From positions 1,612,001 to 1,676,000 of the forward strand of contig NZ_CP094533.1 of the NCBI RefSeq assembly GCF_022811605.1: 64,000 bases of DNA. The letters run 5' to 3'. This DNA is from Agromyces soli (lineage in GTDB: Bacteria > Actinomycetota > Actinomycetes > Actinomycetales > Microbacteriaceae). Below are positions 15,415 through 24,518 of the stretch, piece after piece. The notes under the pieces are model-generated. The model searched no databases. It worked only from the letters and a program-made list of their open reading frames with translations, and had not been told where the DNA came from. Position numbers and translations under genes: made by a program. The first letter of the stretch is position 1. The number at the start of each line of letters is the position of its first letter.

Positions 15415-17141
15415 GCCTCGCCCCGCGGAGCGGGCAGCTGCGCCCACCGGGTGACGGCGCGCCACTCCGGGTGGTTCGCGAGTCCGCGGGTGGCGCGGGC
15501 GAGCGGTGGATGCCGCAGGCCCGCCTGCTCGATCAGGGGGCCGGCGAGCACCTCGGCGGTCGGCCCGACGCCGAGCAACCGGCCCTCGGCCATGACGGCG
15601 ACCCGGCTCGCGTGGTCGGCGACGAGCTGCAGGTCGTGGGTCGCGGCGATCACGGTCGTGCCCGCGTCGTTCAGCCCGCGCAGCAGCGCGACGAGTTCGC
15701 CCGCCCGCTCGCGGTCCTGGCCGAAGGTCGGCTCGTCGAGCACGAGCAGCGGCGCGCCGGCGATGAGCGCCGTGCCGACGGAGAGCCGGCGCTTCTGCCC
15801 GCCGGAGAGCAGGAACGGATGCCTCGTCGCGGCCTCGGCCAGGCCGAAGCGCTCGAGCATCGAGGCGACCGACGCCGCCCGCTTCGCCTCGGGCGCACCC
15901 TGCAGGGCGAGCGCCTGCTCGAGCTCGCCCGCGACGGTCCCGGCGACGAACTGGTGCTCGGGGTTCTGGAAGACGTAGCCGATCGCGCGGCTGCGCGTCG
16001 CGGCATCCGCCCTCGCCGGATCGATGCCGGCCGCCTCGATGCGCCCAGCCGCGGGCGCGAGCACCCCGGCGAGCGCCTGCAGCAGGCTCGACTTGCCGGC
16101 GCCGTTCACGCCGACCACGGCGAGGAAGTCGCCCGCGGGCACCTCGAGCTCGACCTCGTGCACGACGAGCGGGCCGCGCCGCCCGCCCCGGCGCACCGAG
16201 AGGCCGTGGGCCGAGACCAGCGGTGGAACGGCCGGCGATCCGGGCTCGACGGGCGCCGGCGCCGCTTCGCGCGGCGCGGGCAGCGTCGGGGCGGCGTCGA
16301 GGGCGGCGCCGAGCTCGGCCGGGGTGATCGGCAGCGGCTCGATCGCGACGCCGGTCTCGCGCAGGCGCAGCGCGGCGAGCGTGGAGACCGGCAGCCACAC
16401 GCCGAGCGCGGCGAGCTCGTCGGCGCGGCCGGTGAGCACCTCGCGGGTGGGGCCGTCCGCGACGAGCCGGCCGTCGGCGTCGAGCACGACGACGCGGTCG
16501 ACGAGGTCGGCGGCGGCATCCAGGTTGTGCTCGACGAGCACGATCGCGTGGTCGCGATCGGAGGCGAGCTCGCGCAGCACCGCGTACACCTCGTCGATGC
16601 CCGCCGGGTCGAGGTTCGCCGTGGGCTCGTCGAGCACGAGCACGGGGGAGCCCATCGCGAGGGCCGCGGCGATCGCGAGCCGCTGCCGTCCGCCGCCAGA
16701 GAGCCGCGCGGGGTCGTCGGCGCGCCGCTCCCAGAGGCCGACGAGCTTGAGCGCCCGCTCGGCGCGCTCGAGCACCTCGGCGACGGGCAGGCGCAGGTTC
16801 TCGGGGCCGAAGCAGACCTCGTCGAGCAGCGTGTTCGTGACGACCTGGGCGTCGGGGTCCTGGAAGACCATCGCGACCCGCTCGGCCAGCTCGCCCACGC
16901 GGTGCTCGCGGGTGTCGAGCCCGCCGACGAGCACCCGGCCGTCGAGCTCGGCCGGCACCGAGTGCGGTACGAGCCCGTTCAGCGCGAGCGCGAGGGTCGA
17001 CTTGCCGCAGCCGGACGGCCCGAGCAGGAGCACCACCTCGCCGGGCCGCACGACGAGGTCGACGCCGTCGGGCGTGGCGCGTTCGGCGCCCTCGTGCCGG
17101 ATGCGGACGCCCTCGAGCTGCAGCAGCGGGGCGTCGGGCAT
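15411..17141 (-). CDS. ECF transporter ATPase with two fused ABC domains
   Basis: A 576-residue fusion of the two ECF ATPases. Domain 1 (residues 1-230) has Walker A GPSGCGKSTLALAL and signature LSGGGRQRLAIAAAL, with Walker B VLVLDEPTANLD. Domain 2 (residues about 315-545) has GVNGAGKSSLLQAL, LSGGQKRRLSVGTAL and LLVLDEPTFGQD. The linker is Ala/Pro-rich. The layout resembles YkoD of the hydroxymethylpyrimidine transporter YkoEDC, but YkoE is missing here. The ATPase energises uptake with the adjacent T component. Confidence 0.93.
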   Translation of the reverse strand: MPDAPLLQLEGVRIRHEGAERATPDGVDLVVRPGEVVLLLGPSGCGKSTLALALNGLVPHSVPAELDGRVLVGGLDTREHRVGELAERVAMVFQDPDAQVVTNTLLDEVCFGPENLRLPVAEVLERAERALKLVGLWERRADDPARLSGGGRQRLAIAAALAMGSPVLVLDEPTANLDPAGIDEVYAVLRELASDRDHAIVLVEHNLDAAADLVDRVVVLDADGRLVADGPTREVLTGRADELAALGVWLPVSTLAALRLRETGVAIEPLPITPAELGAALDAAPTLPAPREAAPAPVEPGSPAVPPLVSAHGLSVRRGGRRGPLVVHEVELEVPAGDFLAVVGVNGAGKSSLLQALAGVLAPAAGRIEAAGIDPARADAATRSRAIGYVFQNPEHQFVAGTVAGELEQALALQGAPEAKRAASVASMLERFGLAEAATRHPFLLSGGQKRRLSVGTALIAGAPLLVLDEPTFGQDRERAGELVALLRGLNDAGTTVIAATHDLQLVADHASRVAVMAEGRLLGVGPTAEVLAGPLIEQAGLRHPPLARATRGLANHPEWRAVTRWAQLPAPRGEA

Positions 17142-17271
17142 GAGGCAAGCCTAACCTCGTGGGCCGGGCGGATGCCGAGAGCCCGGTCAGCTCGGGAATA
17201 CCCCGGCGGCTACCCGTGTTGTGTCTATGTTCGGGGCGGAGAGTCCGTCCTGACAGTGAAGGAGGCGGAAC

Positions 17272-17688
17272 GTGGGCATCAGCTACGTCGAATTCGAAGA
17301 CGAGCACGGAGTTCTGCGCCGCTACCGCAAGCACGCGAATGGACGCGGCCTGGTCGCGACCACCGCGAAGGTCGACCCGACGGCCTACGTCGATCCGACC
17401 GCCTACGTCGATCCGGGTGCCGTCGTGCAGCGCGGCGCCTCCATCGAGCACGGCGGCTGGGTCGAGGCCGATGCGATCGTCGCCGAGCGCGCGGTCATCG
17501 GAGTGAACGCCCGCATCGGGCACGGTGCCGTCGTCGGCCGCAGCGCGGTCGTCGGCCCGTACGCGACGGTGGGCCCGGACGCGAAGGTGCACAACGGCGC
17601 CCGCGTCCCCCGTGACACGTCCGTCGCCGAGGGAACCGAGTACCGGCCCTCGAGCGACGATCTGCGCCGGCTCGGCCTCGCGGCCTGA
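17272..17688 (+). CDS. Left-handed beta-helix (hexapeptide repeat) protein
   Basis: A 138-residue protein built on imperfect hexapeptide repeats (residues about 30-115), for example PTAYVDPTAYVDPGAVVQRG and ARIGHGAVVGRSAVVG. Repeats of this kind form a left-handed beta helix as in acyltransferases and gamma carbonic anhydrases. No catalytic histidine set could be assigned, and the helix is short, so a structural or binding role is equally possible. The GTG at 17272 follows GGAGG eight bases upstream, which decides the start. Confidence 0.8.
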   Translation: MGISYVEFEDEHGVLRRYRKHANGRGLVATTAKVDPTAYVDPTAYVDPGAVVQRGASIEHGGWVEADAIVAERAVIGVNARIGHGAVVGRSAVVGPYATVGPDAKVHNGARVPRDTSVAEGTEYRPSSDDLRRLGLAA

Positions 17689-17695
17689 GCCCGCC

Positions 17696-17728
17696 GTCCG
17701 GCCCGGCCACCCCCTGGCCGGGCCGGAC
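17696..17728. terminator. Bidirectional terminator hairpin
   Basis: Fourteen-base perfect arms GTCCGGCCCGGCCA (17696-17709) and its complement (17715-17728) with a five-base loop follow the beta-helix gene stop. They face the convergent ABC permease gene. Confidence 0.8.
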
Positions 17729-17778
17729 TCCCGTTCCCCCTGCGTTTCCCCTTCCCTCGTCCCGCCGTGGCGGGAGCC

Positions 17779-18966
17779 CTAGTGCCCGAGCGCGGCCGTC
17801 GGCGAGGTGCGCGCCGCCCTGAGCGCCGGCAGCACGCCTGCGAGGGCCCCGACCGCGACGGTCACCGCGACCCCGGCGAGCGGCACCTCGAGCGGCATCG
17901 CCACGAGCCATCCGTTCGAGCGGGCGACGATCGCCGTCACCAGCCAGCCGAGGCCGACGCCGAGCACCCCGCCGAGCGCCGCGAGCAGCATGGCCTCCAC
18001 GAGGAACTGCGCCCGGATGTGCCCCCGCGTCGCGCCGAGCGCCCGGCGCAGCCCGATCTCTCGGCGCCGCTCCAGCACGGTGATCACCATCGTGTTCGCC
18101 ACCCCGATGCCGCCGACGAGCAGCGCGATCGAGCCGACCCCGATGAGCAGGCCCGTGAAGGCCTGGTCGATGAGCTGCTTCGCCGCGAGCGCGTCGGACG
18201 GGCGGCTCACCTTCACCTCCTCCGGCGCCTCCGGGTTCGCGGTGGCCGCGAGGAGCGCGCGCACCTCGGCCACGGCGTCCTCCGCCGAACGCTCGTAGAT
18301 GGTCGTCGGCGCACCCGCGAAGCCGAACAGCTCGGCCGCTCGCTCCCCGATGACGAGGGCGGCGGTGTCCAGCTCCGGCGTCAGCGGGGACGGATCGAGG
18401 ATGCCGACGACGGTGAACTCGCGCCCGCCGAGCCAGAGCTGCGTGCCGGCGCCGTGCACCCCGAGCCGCTCGGCGGCCTTCGCCCCGAGCACGACGGTGT
18501 CGAGCGAGGCGGGCACCTCGGCGAGCCAGCGTCCGCGCGCGAGCGAGCTGCCGGTCGCCTCGAGGAGCGCCGCGTCCGCGGCCAGGACCGAGAGCCCGCC
18601 GGTCTCGCCGCGGGGGATCATCGCGTTGCGGTAGACGTGCACCTTCTCGAGGGCCGCCGTCCACGCGGCCGTCTCCACCCCGTCCAGGCGCAGGATCCGC
18701 CCGGTCGCCTCCTCGGGCAGCTCGCTCGCCTTGCCGAACAGGTCGTCGCCCGCGGTCACCATGAGCAGGTTCGTGCCGAGTGCGGCGAGCTGCTGCTGCA
18801 CGAGCGCCCGGCTCGACGCCGAGAGCCCGACGACGGCGACCATCGCCGCGATGCCGATCGCGATGCCGAGCGCCGAGAGCGCCGCCCGGAGCGGGTGCGC
18901 GCGCACGCCGTGCGCGCCGAGCGCGACGAGGTCGGCGGCGCGGAGCCGGGACCTGGGCGCGCTCAT
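17779..18966 (-). CDS. MacB-like ABC transporter permease (FtsX family)
   Basis: A 395-residue permease. One N-terminal helix (residues about 20-45) is followed by a periplasmic core (45-265), which includes [19 protein letters not shown] MacB core segments. Three C-terminal helices of an FtsX domain close the protein (residues 270-390). They include [20 protein letters not shown] and the loop [17 protein letters not shown] typical of the family. It overlaps the ATPase gene by four bases. This type of exporter acts as a mechanotransmission pump for peptides, antibiotics or lipoproteins. The substrate is unknown. Confidence 0.92.
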   Translation of the reverse strand: MSAPRSRLRAADLVALGAHGVRAHPLRAALSALGIAIGIAAMVAVVGLSASSRALVQQQLAALGTNLLMVTAGDDLFGKASELPEEATGRILRLDGVETAAWTAALEKVHVYRNAMIPRGETGGLSVLAADAALLEATGSSLARGRWLAEVPASLDTVVLGAKAAERLGVHGAGTQLWLGGREFTVVGILDPSPLTPELDTAALVIGERAAELFGFAGAPTTIYERSAEDAVAEVRALLAATANPEAPEEVKVSRPSDALAAKQLIDQAFTGLLIGVGSIALLVGGIGVANTMVITVLERRREIGLRRALGATRGHIRAQFLVEAMLLAALGGVLGVGLGWLVTAIVARSNGWLVAMPLEVPLAGVAVTVAVGALAGVLPALRAARTSPTAALGH

Positions 18967-19670
18967 GCCGCCGCCCCCGCTCCGACGGGAGCGCCGGCGT
19001 CCGCCTCGTCGAGCCGGCCGTCGCGGATGCCGATGCGTCGGGGCAGTCCGGCGGCGAGCTCCCGATCATGCGTGATCACGACCACGGTGGTGCCGCTCGC
19101 GTGCAGCTCGCGGAGGATGCCGACGACCGTCGCGCCGGAGCGGCTGTCGAGGCTGCCCGTCGGCTCGTCGGCGAGCAGCACCGCCGGGTCGCCGACGATC
19201 GCCCGGGCGATCGCGACCCGCTGGCGCTCGCCGCCGGACAGCTGCCGCGGCAGGTGCCGGGCGCGATGCGAGAGGCCGACGCGGTCGAGCGCCTCCGCGG
19301 CGCGCTCCCGGCGGACGCTCGCGCGCACGCCGGAGTAGAGCAGCCCGGTCGCCACGTTCTCGAGCGCGGTCACCCCGTCGGCGAGGTGGAACTGCTGGAA
19401 CACGAAGCCGATCGTGCGCGCTCGCAGGGCGCTCAGCGCGGCATCCCCCAGCTCGCCCACGTCGATGCCGTCGACCCGCACCGTCCCCGCCGTCGGCCGG
19501 TCGAGCGTGCCCATGAGGTTCAGCAGCGTCGACTTGCCCGAGCCGCTGGGGCCGACGATCGCGGCGAGCTCGCCGCGGCGGATGACGAGATCGACCCCGT
19601 CGAGGGCGAGGGTCGGCGGCGAGCCGTACTCCCGGCTCGCCCCGACGAGCTCCAGGACCGGGGCGCTCAT
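18963..19670 (-). CDS. ABC transporter ATP-binding protein, LolD/MacB family
   Basis: A 235-residue ATPase with Walker [16 protein letters not shown] (near residue 41), Q-loop [16 protein letters not shown], signature [15 protein letters not shown] and Walker [13 protein letters not shown]. These are diagnostic for the MacB/LolD class. It is coupled by four-base overlaps to the adaptor gene upstream and the permease downstream, giving a four-gene exporter operon transcribed away from the two-component system. Confidence 0.94.
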   Translation of the reverse strand: MSAPVLELVGASREYGSPPTLALDGVDLVIRRGELAAIVGPSGSGKSTLLNLMGTLDRPTAGTVRVDGIDVGELGDAALSALRARTIGFVFQQFHLADGVTALENVATGLLYSGVRASVRRERAAEALDRVGLSHRARHLPRQLSGGERQRVAIARAIVGDPAVLLADEPTGSLDSRSGATVVGILRELHASGTTVVVITHDRELAAGLPRRIGIRDGRLDEADAGAPVGAGAAA

Positions 19671-20719
19671 GCGCTCACCGCCACCCGGTCGCCCGCCTCG
19701 AGCTCGCCCGAGACGATCTCGACCATGCCGCCGGCGAAGGAGCCGAGCTCCACCTCGACGCGCTTCAGGCCCGTCGCGGTGACCACGTCGACGGCCGAGC
19801 CGCCGCCCGGCAGCGCGAGCAGCGCGGTCACGGGCGCCAGCATCACCTCGCTCGCGAGGACGTGGCTGAACGTCGCGGTCACCTTCACCTCGCCGAACTC
19901 GGCGGCCGCGGCCGGGTCGTCGAGGCTCAGCCGCACCGGCAGCTTCATCGCGCTGCCGCCCATCCCGTCGTCGCGTTCGACGGGGGAGCCGACGGATTGC
20001 ACGGTCGCGGTGGTCGTCGCCCCGCCCGGGAGCCGCAGCTCCACCTTCCCGCCGACGGGTGCGGTGCTCGACAGCGTCGGGTCGAGGTCGAGGGTGACCT
20101 CGCGCGCGGTCCCGGTCACGTCGAGCGCGGCACCGCCGGAGGCGCCGCCGACGGATGCCTCGAGCGCACGCACCCGCACGTCGCCGGCCGAGAACACGAT
20201 GCGACCGAGCTCGATCGAGCCGGTCTCCTCGAGCCCGAGCGCCTCCTGCCAGTCCTCGATCGCGGAGGCCGTGCGCCAGGTGAACTCCTCGTCGGGCTCG
20301 CGGTCGAAGAAGCCGAGGGCGGCGAGGTTCTCCTCCAGCTGGCGGACGTCGGCGCCGTCGCTCATGCCCTCGTCGAAGGAGCGCCAGGCGGGCAGTTCGC
20401 CCAGGAAGAGGACGACCGGGGTGTCGTCGACCCGCAGCAGCGTGCCGCCGCGGCCGATCACCTCGCCGACCTTCGGCAGCGAGGTGACCGTGCCCGGCAA
20501 GGTGGAGGCGAGCTTCTGCGAGCCCCCGTAGCCGAGCTGGCCGGTGACCCTGGCGGTCTCGACGAGGTCGCCGACGGTGACCTCGGCCGACTCCGGCGCC
20601 GGGGCGTCCGCGCCGGCGTCGGCCTCCGCCTGCGGGTCCGGGCGGAGCATCCAGATCCCGGCCGCGACGACCGCGGCGGCCGCGACGCCCGCGACCGGCA
20701 GCAGCCAGCGGCGCCTCAT
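19667..20719 (-). CDS. Membrane-fusion (HlyD/MacA-like) adaptor with peptidoglycan-binding domain
   Basis: A 350-residue adaptor. An N-terminal membrane anchor (residues 4-24) is followed by a biotinyl/lipoyl-like half ([20 protein letters not shown]). A peptidoglycan-binding helical insert ([20 protein letters not shown] and [20 protein letters not shown]) replaces the long coiled hairpin of Gram-negative MacA. A beta-barrel/membrane-proximal part with a closing LEAGDRVAV motif ends the protein. It would link the exporter to the cell wall. The ATG at 20719 overlaps the stop of the upstream lipoprotein gene. Confidence 0.88.
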   Translation of the reverse strand: MRRRWLLPVAGVAAAAVVAAGIWMLRPDPQAEADAGADAPAPESAEVTVGDLVETARVTGQLGYGGSQKLASTLPGTVTSLPKVGEVIGRGGTLLRVDDTPVVLFLGELPAWRSFDEGMSDGADVRQLEENLAALGFFDREPDEEFTWRTASAIEDWQEALGLEETGSIELGRIVFSAGDVRVRALEASVGGASGGAALDVTGTAREVTLDLDPTLSSTAPVGGKVELRLPGGATTTATVQSVGSPVERDDGMGGSAMKLPVRLSLDDPAAAAEFGEVKVTATFSHVLASEVMLAPVTALLALPGGGSAVDVVTATGLKRVEVELGSFAGGMVEIVSGELEAGDRVAVSA

Positions 20720-21246
20720 TCGCCCGTCCCGAATCCGGCGGCCTCGCTGCAGCGGTCGAGGTCGGCCTCGTCGTAGTCGGCCATGGCCATCGCGGCCGAC
20801 ATGCCGTTCTCGCTCGGCGGCTCGGGGTCGGGGTAGTCGTAGCCGGCCTCGCGCATGCACTTCGCGAAGACGAGCTGCTGCTCGTACATCTCCTCCATGG
20901 TCGGCGCGTCCGGGTCGACGGGCGGGTCGCCGACCTCGTCCCGGCAGTCCTCGTCGGCGGCCTGGAACGCGTCGAAGTCGATCTCGCCCGCGTCGAGCGT
21001 CACGGCCTGGCCGCCCTCGCCGGTGTCGACGGGCTTCGGCAGTTCGATGCCGGCCTGCTTCATGCAGGCGTCGTACTTCAGGCGCCAGTCGTCGTACTGC
21101 TGCTCGTACGTGCTGTTCTGCAGCGCGCCGCCGTTCTCGTTCGCGCCGTCGGCGCCGGGTGCGGCGCTGCAGGCGCTGAGCAGCGCCGCGAAGCCGACGA
21201 GGGACGCGGCGCCCAGCAGGCGCAGGGCGGTGGGTGCGGTGGGCAT
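20716..21246 (-). CDS. Putative lipoprotein, first gene of the exporter operon
   Basis: A 176-residue exported lipoprotein: basic N-terminus, hydrophobic stretch and lipobox LLSACS (Cys near residue 26). The mature part is acidic and holds several paired cysteines in two similar segments ([13 protein letters not shown] and [17 protein letters not shown]), a duplicated motif. A GGAGG ribosome site lies eight bases before the ATG. Its position at the head of the exporter operon suggests a sensor or substrate-handling role. Function is unknown. Confidence 0.82.
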   Translation of the reverse strand: MPTAPTALRLLGAASLVGFAALLSACSAAPGADGANENGGALQNSTYEQQYDDWRLKYDACMKQAGIELPKPVDTGEGGQAVTLDAGEIDFDAFQAADEDCRDEVGDPPVDPDAPTMEEMYEQQLVFAKCMREAGYDYPDPEPPSENGMSAAMAMADYDEADLDRCSEAAGFGTGE

Positions 21247-21388
21247 GGCGGGGTCCTCCCGTGTTCGTGGCCCGCCGGATCGCGGGCATACCCAGCTGAT
21301 CCGAAGCCCGGTCATAGCGGCGTCAAGGACTCCGCTGACGTTTTCCATACCTCCCGGCTGCTTCGATGGTCGCCGGAGGGATGATTCG

Positions 21389-22072
21389 ATGCGCGTACTG
21401 GTGGCCGAAGACGAGACGATGCTCGCCGAAGCGATCCGGGCGGGATTGGCGCAGCACGCCATCGCCGCGGATCTCGCCGGCGACGGCGAGGCCGCGCTCG
21501 CCGCGATCGACGTGAACGACTACGACGCCGTCGTGCTCGACCGGGACCTGCCGGTGCTGCACGGCGACGACGTGTGCACCGAGCTCGCCGGGCGCACGAA
21601 CCGGCCCGCGATCCTCATGCTCACCGCCGCCCGTCGGCTCGAGGAACGGGTCGACGGCCTCGCGCTCGGCGCCGACGACTACCTGCTGAAGCCGTTCGAG
21701 TTCCCCGAGCTCGTCGCGAGGCTCCGCGCGCTCACCCGCCGGCGCTTCGAGGCGCGCCCGCCGGTGCTGCGCGCCGGCGACGTGCGACTCGACCCGGTGC
21801 GGCACGAGGTGTTCCGCGGGCCGCGGGTCGTGCGGCTGTCCCGCAAGGAGTTCGCGGTGCTCGAGGTGCTGCTGCGCGAGCCGGGCACGGTGCGCAGCGC
21901 CGAGTACTTGCTGGAGAAGGCCTGGGACGAGCACGCCAACCCCTTCACGAACTCCGTGAAGGTGACGATCAGCACCCTCCGCCGCAAGCTCGGCGAGCCC
22001 TGGGCCATCCGCACGGTGCCCGGCGTCGGCTACGTGATCGGGGAGCCGTCGGGGGCCGAGCCGCGTGGCTGA
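21389..22072 (+). CDS. Response regulator, OmpR/PhoB family
   Basis: A 227-residue DNA-binding response regulator. The receiver domain (1-115) carries the acidic pair EDE near residue 8, the phospho-acceptor in YDAVVLDRDLPVLHG (Asp near 51), the Thr of MLTA and the Lys of YLLKPF. The winged-helix output domain (130-222) shows the usual end NSVKVTISTLRRKLG and TVPGVGYVI. The ATG at 21389 is chosen because GGAGGG precedes it by about nine bases. The gene is divergent from the exporter operon, which it probably controls together with the overlapping kinase. Confidence 0.94.
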   Translation: MRVLVAEDETMLAEAIRAGLAQHAIAADLAGDGEAALAAIDVNDYDAVVLDRDLPVLHGDDVCTELAGRTNRPAILMLTAARRLEERVDGLALGADDYLLKPFEFPELVARLRALTRRRFEARPPVLRAGDVRLDPVRHEVFRGPRVVRLSRKEFAVLEVLLREPGTVRSAEYLLEKAWDEHANPFTNSVKVTISTLRRKLGEPWAIRTVPGVGYVIGEPSGAEPRG

Positions 22073-23294
22073 GGTGCGGCCGTTCCGGCTCACCATCCGC
22101 GCGCGGCTCGCGCTCACCTACTCGGGGCTCCTCGTGGGATCGAGCGCGCTCCTGCTCGGCTTCATCTACTTCGCACTCGGCGTGCTGCCGAGCTACGCGT
22201 TCTCCTCGGCGTCGGTCACCCTCCTCGACGCTTCGACGACGGCGATGACGACGCTCGTGCCGGCGCAGCCCGAGTGGCTGCGCTCCGAGGTGAACTACGA
22301 CGCGGGCTTCGCCGCCACCTCGGCGACGCCCGGCATCGTGGTCGCCTCGCGCGACGACCTGCAGCAGCTCTATCTCTGGGTCGCCGCCGGCATGCTCGTG
22401 CTGCTCGCCGCCGTCGGGAGCTGGGCCGGCTGGGCGCTCGCCGGGCGGGTGCTGCAGCCCCTGCACGACATCGGGGTCGCCGCCCGCAGGGCCGCGCGCG
22501 GCCGGTTCGACCATCGGCTGGCGCTCGCCGGGCCGCGGGACGAGGTCACCGACCTCGCCGACACCTTCGACGAGATGCTCGGCGAGTTGCAGAGCGCCTT
22601 CCACGCGCACCGCCGCTTCGCCGCGAACGCCTCGCACGAGCTGCAGACCCCGCTCGCGACCACGCGGACGATGCTCGACGTCGCGATCGGCGGGCGCCCG
22701 GATGCCGCGGAGCGGGAGCTCCTCGAACGGCTCCGGCTCGTGAACGAGCGCAGCATCGCCGCCGTCGAGGCGCTGCTCGACCTCTCGCAGCTCGAACGCG
22801 GCGGCCCGATCGAGACCGCCCCCGTGCGGCTCGACCGGCTCGTGGCGGAGGTGCTCGTCGAGCTCGCCCCGGAGGCCGAGGCCGCCGGCATCCGCGTGCG
22901 CAGCGCGCTCGCACCGGCGACGGTCGCCGCCTCCGCGCCGCTCCTGCGCCAGCTCGTGCTGAACCTCGTGCAGAACGCCATCCGGCACAACCGGGCGGAC
23001 GGCGAGATGATCGTGCGGATCGAGCCGGCCACGGGGTCGGCGGGGAGCGGGGATGCCCCGAGCGTGCGGCTGCGCGTCGGGAACACCGGACCCGTCGTGC
23101 CGGAGGACGCCCTCGCGGCCCTCACCGAACCCTTCTTCCGCGCCCCGGGCCGGGTCGCCACTGTCGGCGTGCAGGGGCGCGGGCTCGGCCTCTCGATCGT
23201 CGCCGCCATCGCCGAGCGCCACGGCGCCGAGCTCGTGCTCGGTGCCCGCGACGGCGGCGGCCTCGAGGTGGAGCTGCGCTTCCCCGGCTGCTGA
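22065..23294 (+). CDS. Sensor histidine kinase
   Basis: A 409-residue membrane sensor. Two helices (residues about 14-38 and 105-130) enclose a 65-residue extracellular loop. A HAMP-like linker follows, then the H-box RRFAANASHELQTPLATT (His near 190), N-box LNLVQNAIRHN and G-box GRGLGLSIVAAIAERHG. The sequence matches the CutS/TcrY-like actinobacterial kinases. The GTG start overlaps the response regulator by eight bases. It likely phosphorylates that regulator in response to a cell-envelope signal; the ligand is unknown. Confidence 0.94.
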   Translation: MAEVRPFRLTIRARLALTYSGLLVGSSALLLGFIYFALGVLPSYAFSSASVTLLDASTTAMTTLVPAQPEWLRSEVNYDAGFAATSATPGIVVASRDDLQQLYLWVAAGMLVLLAAVGSWAGWALAGRVLQPLHDIGVAARRAARGRFDHRLALAGPRDEVTDLADTFDEMLGELQSAFHAHRRFAANASHELQTPLATTRTMLDVAIGGRPDAAERELLERLRLVNERSIAAVEALLDLSQLERGGPIETAPVRLDRLVAEVLVELAPEAEAAGIRVRSALAPATVAASAPLLRQLVLNLVQNAIRHNRADGEMIVRIEPATGSAGSGDAPSVRLRVGNTGPVVPEDALAALTEPFFRAPGRVATVGVQGRGLGLSIVAAIAERHGAELVLGARDGGGLEVELRFPGC

Positions 23295-23310
23295 GCCGGG
23301 CTGAGCCGGG

Positions 23311-24360
23311 CTACGCGGAGAGCGCCTCCGCGAGCAGGGTCAGCGACTGCTCCCGGCCCGGGGCGGCGTCCCGCGGCTCGTCCGTCCGGGCGCCCGCCAC
23401 GGGCGACACCATGATCTCTTCGACCCCGTGCCTGGTTGCGAGGGTGCGCAGCTCGGCCGCCGCGGCATCCGCATCGCCGATGATCCAGCGGTGCCGCATC
23501 GCGTCGATGAGCTGCTCGGCGTCGGAGTCGCGGGGAGCTGCGAGCGCCTGGTCGACGGTCTCGAGCGGGCGCATCGGCCGGTTCAGCCGGAGCCTCGCCA
23601 TCGCCCGCAGCTGGGGAAGCGCCCGCTCCGCGGCCTCCTCGGCCGTCGGCGCGACCACGACGTTCGCCGTGAGGAACGTCTCCGGCTCGGGGTGCGCCTC
23701 GCTCGGCCGGTAGCCGCTGCGGTACAGCTCGAGCGCGCGCTCCAGCCCCTCGCCCGAGAAGTGGTTCGCGAACACGTACGGCAGCCCCAGCTCGGCCGCG
23801 AGCTTCGCCGAGTAGTCGCTCGAGCCGAGCAACCACAGCGTCGGCACCTCGGTCGCCGCCGGCGTCGCCTGGATCGCGTACTCCCGCCCGCTCGTGAGCC
23901 GCAGAGTCGCGCCGTCGGGGGACAGCAGCGCGAGGATGTCCGCGATGTGGTCGGGGAAGCGGTCGACGTCGGCCGTCGGACCCGAGATGCGCAGCAGCTG
24001 CGTGATCACCGGATCGCTGCCGGGCGCCCGGCCGATGCCGAGATCGATGCGACCCGGCGCGAGTGCCTCGAGTGCGGCGAACTGCTCGGCGACGACGAGC
24101 GGCGCGTGGTTCGGCAGCATCACGCCGCCGGAGCCCACCCGGATGCGCTCGGTGCTCGCCGCGGCCGCCGCGATCAGCACGGGCGGCGTCGTCGAGGCGA
24201 CCGAGGGCATGTTGTGGTGCTCGGCGAACCAGTACCGCTCGTAGCCCGCGCGGTCCGCGAGGCGGGCGAGCCCGATGGAGGCGCGCACCGCCTCGGCACT
24301 CGTCTGGCCGTCGCGGACGGGAATGAGGTCGAGGACGGAGAGCTTCGGCGTCGTGGTCAT
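23311..24360 (-). CDS. LLM-class flavin-dependent oxidoreductase (luciferase-like)
   Basis: A 349-residue bacterial-luciferase-like monooxygenase. Characteristic segments are YERYWFAEHHNMPSVASTTP (residues about 40-60), IRVGSGGVMLPNHAPLVVAE and GRIDLGIGRAPGSDP. These match the MsnO8/YhbW subgroup that uses reduced FMN. I chose the ATG at 24360; GTG at 24363 is also possible, and AGGAG lies very close to both. It converges with the sensor kinase with a short gap containing a 10-bp direct repeat. The substrate is not predictable. Confidence 0.92.
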   Translation of the reverse strand: MTTTPKLSVLDLIPVRDGQTSAEAVRASIGLARLADRAGYERYWFAEHHNMPSVASTTPPVLIAAAAASTERIRVGSGGVMLPNHAPLVVAEQFAALEALAPGRIDLGIGRAPGSDPVITQLLRISGPTADVDRFPDHIADILALLSPDGATLRLTSGREYAIQATPAATEVPTLWLLGSSDYSAKLAAELGLPYVFANHFSGEGLERALELYRSGYRPSEAHPEPETFLTANVVVAPTAEEAAERALPQLRAMARLRLNRPMRPLETVDQALAAPRDSDAEQLIDAMRHRWIIGDADAAAAELRTLATRHGVEEIMVSPVAGARTDEPRDAAPGREQSLTLLAEALSA

Positions 24361-24518
24361 CACTCCTGCCAACGCCGGGAGCGGCGGCCGCTATTCCAGC
24401 GGCCGATCCTGAACATGCCATCCGGATGCCGCAGCTGGGGGTGTTGCCGAGCGGTGCGCCTTCCTATGGTGGGGAGGGAGCGACATCGCCGTCGCTCACG
24501 ATCCTCGAGGGGGTACGG

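Noticed and set aside
24426..24518. N-terminal extension of the baeRF-like protein
   Set aside because: A ribosome-site-like GAGGGGG lies just before ATG 24519 and a -10-like TATGGT lies inside the extension, so the shorter start is preferred.
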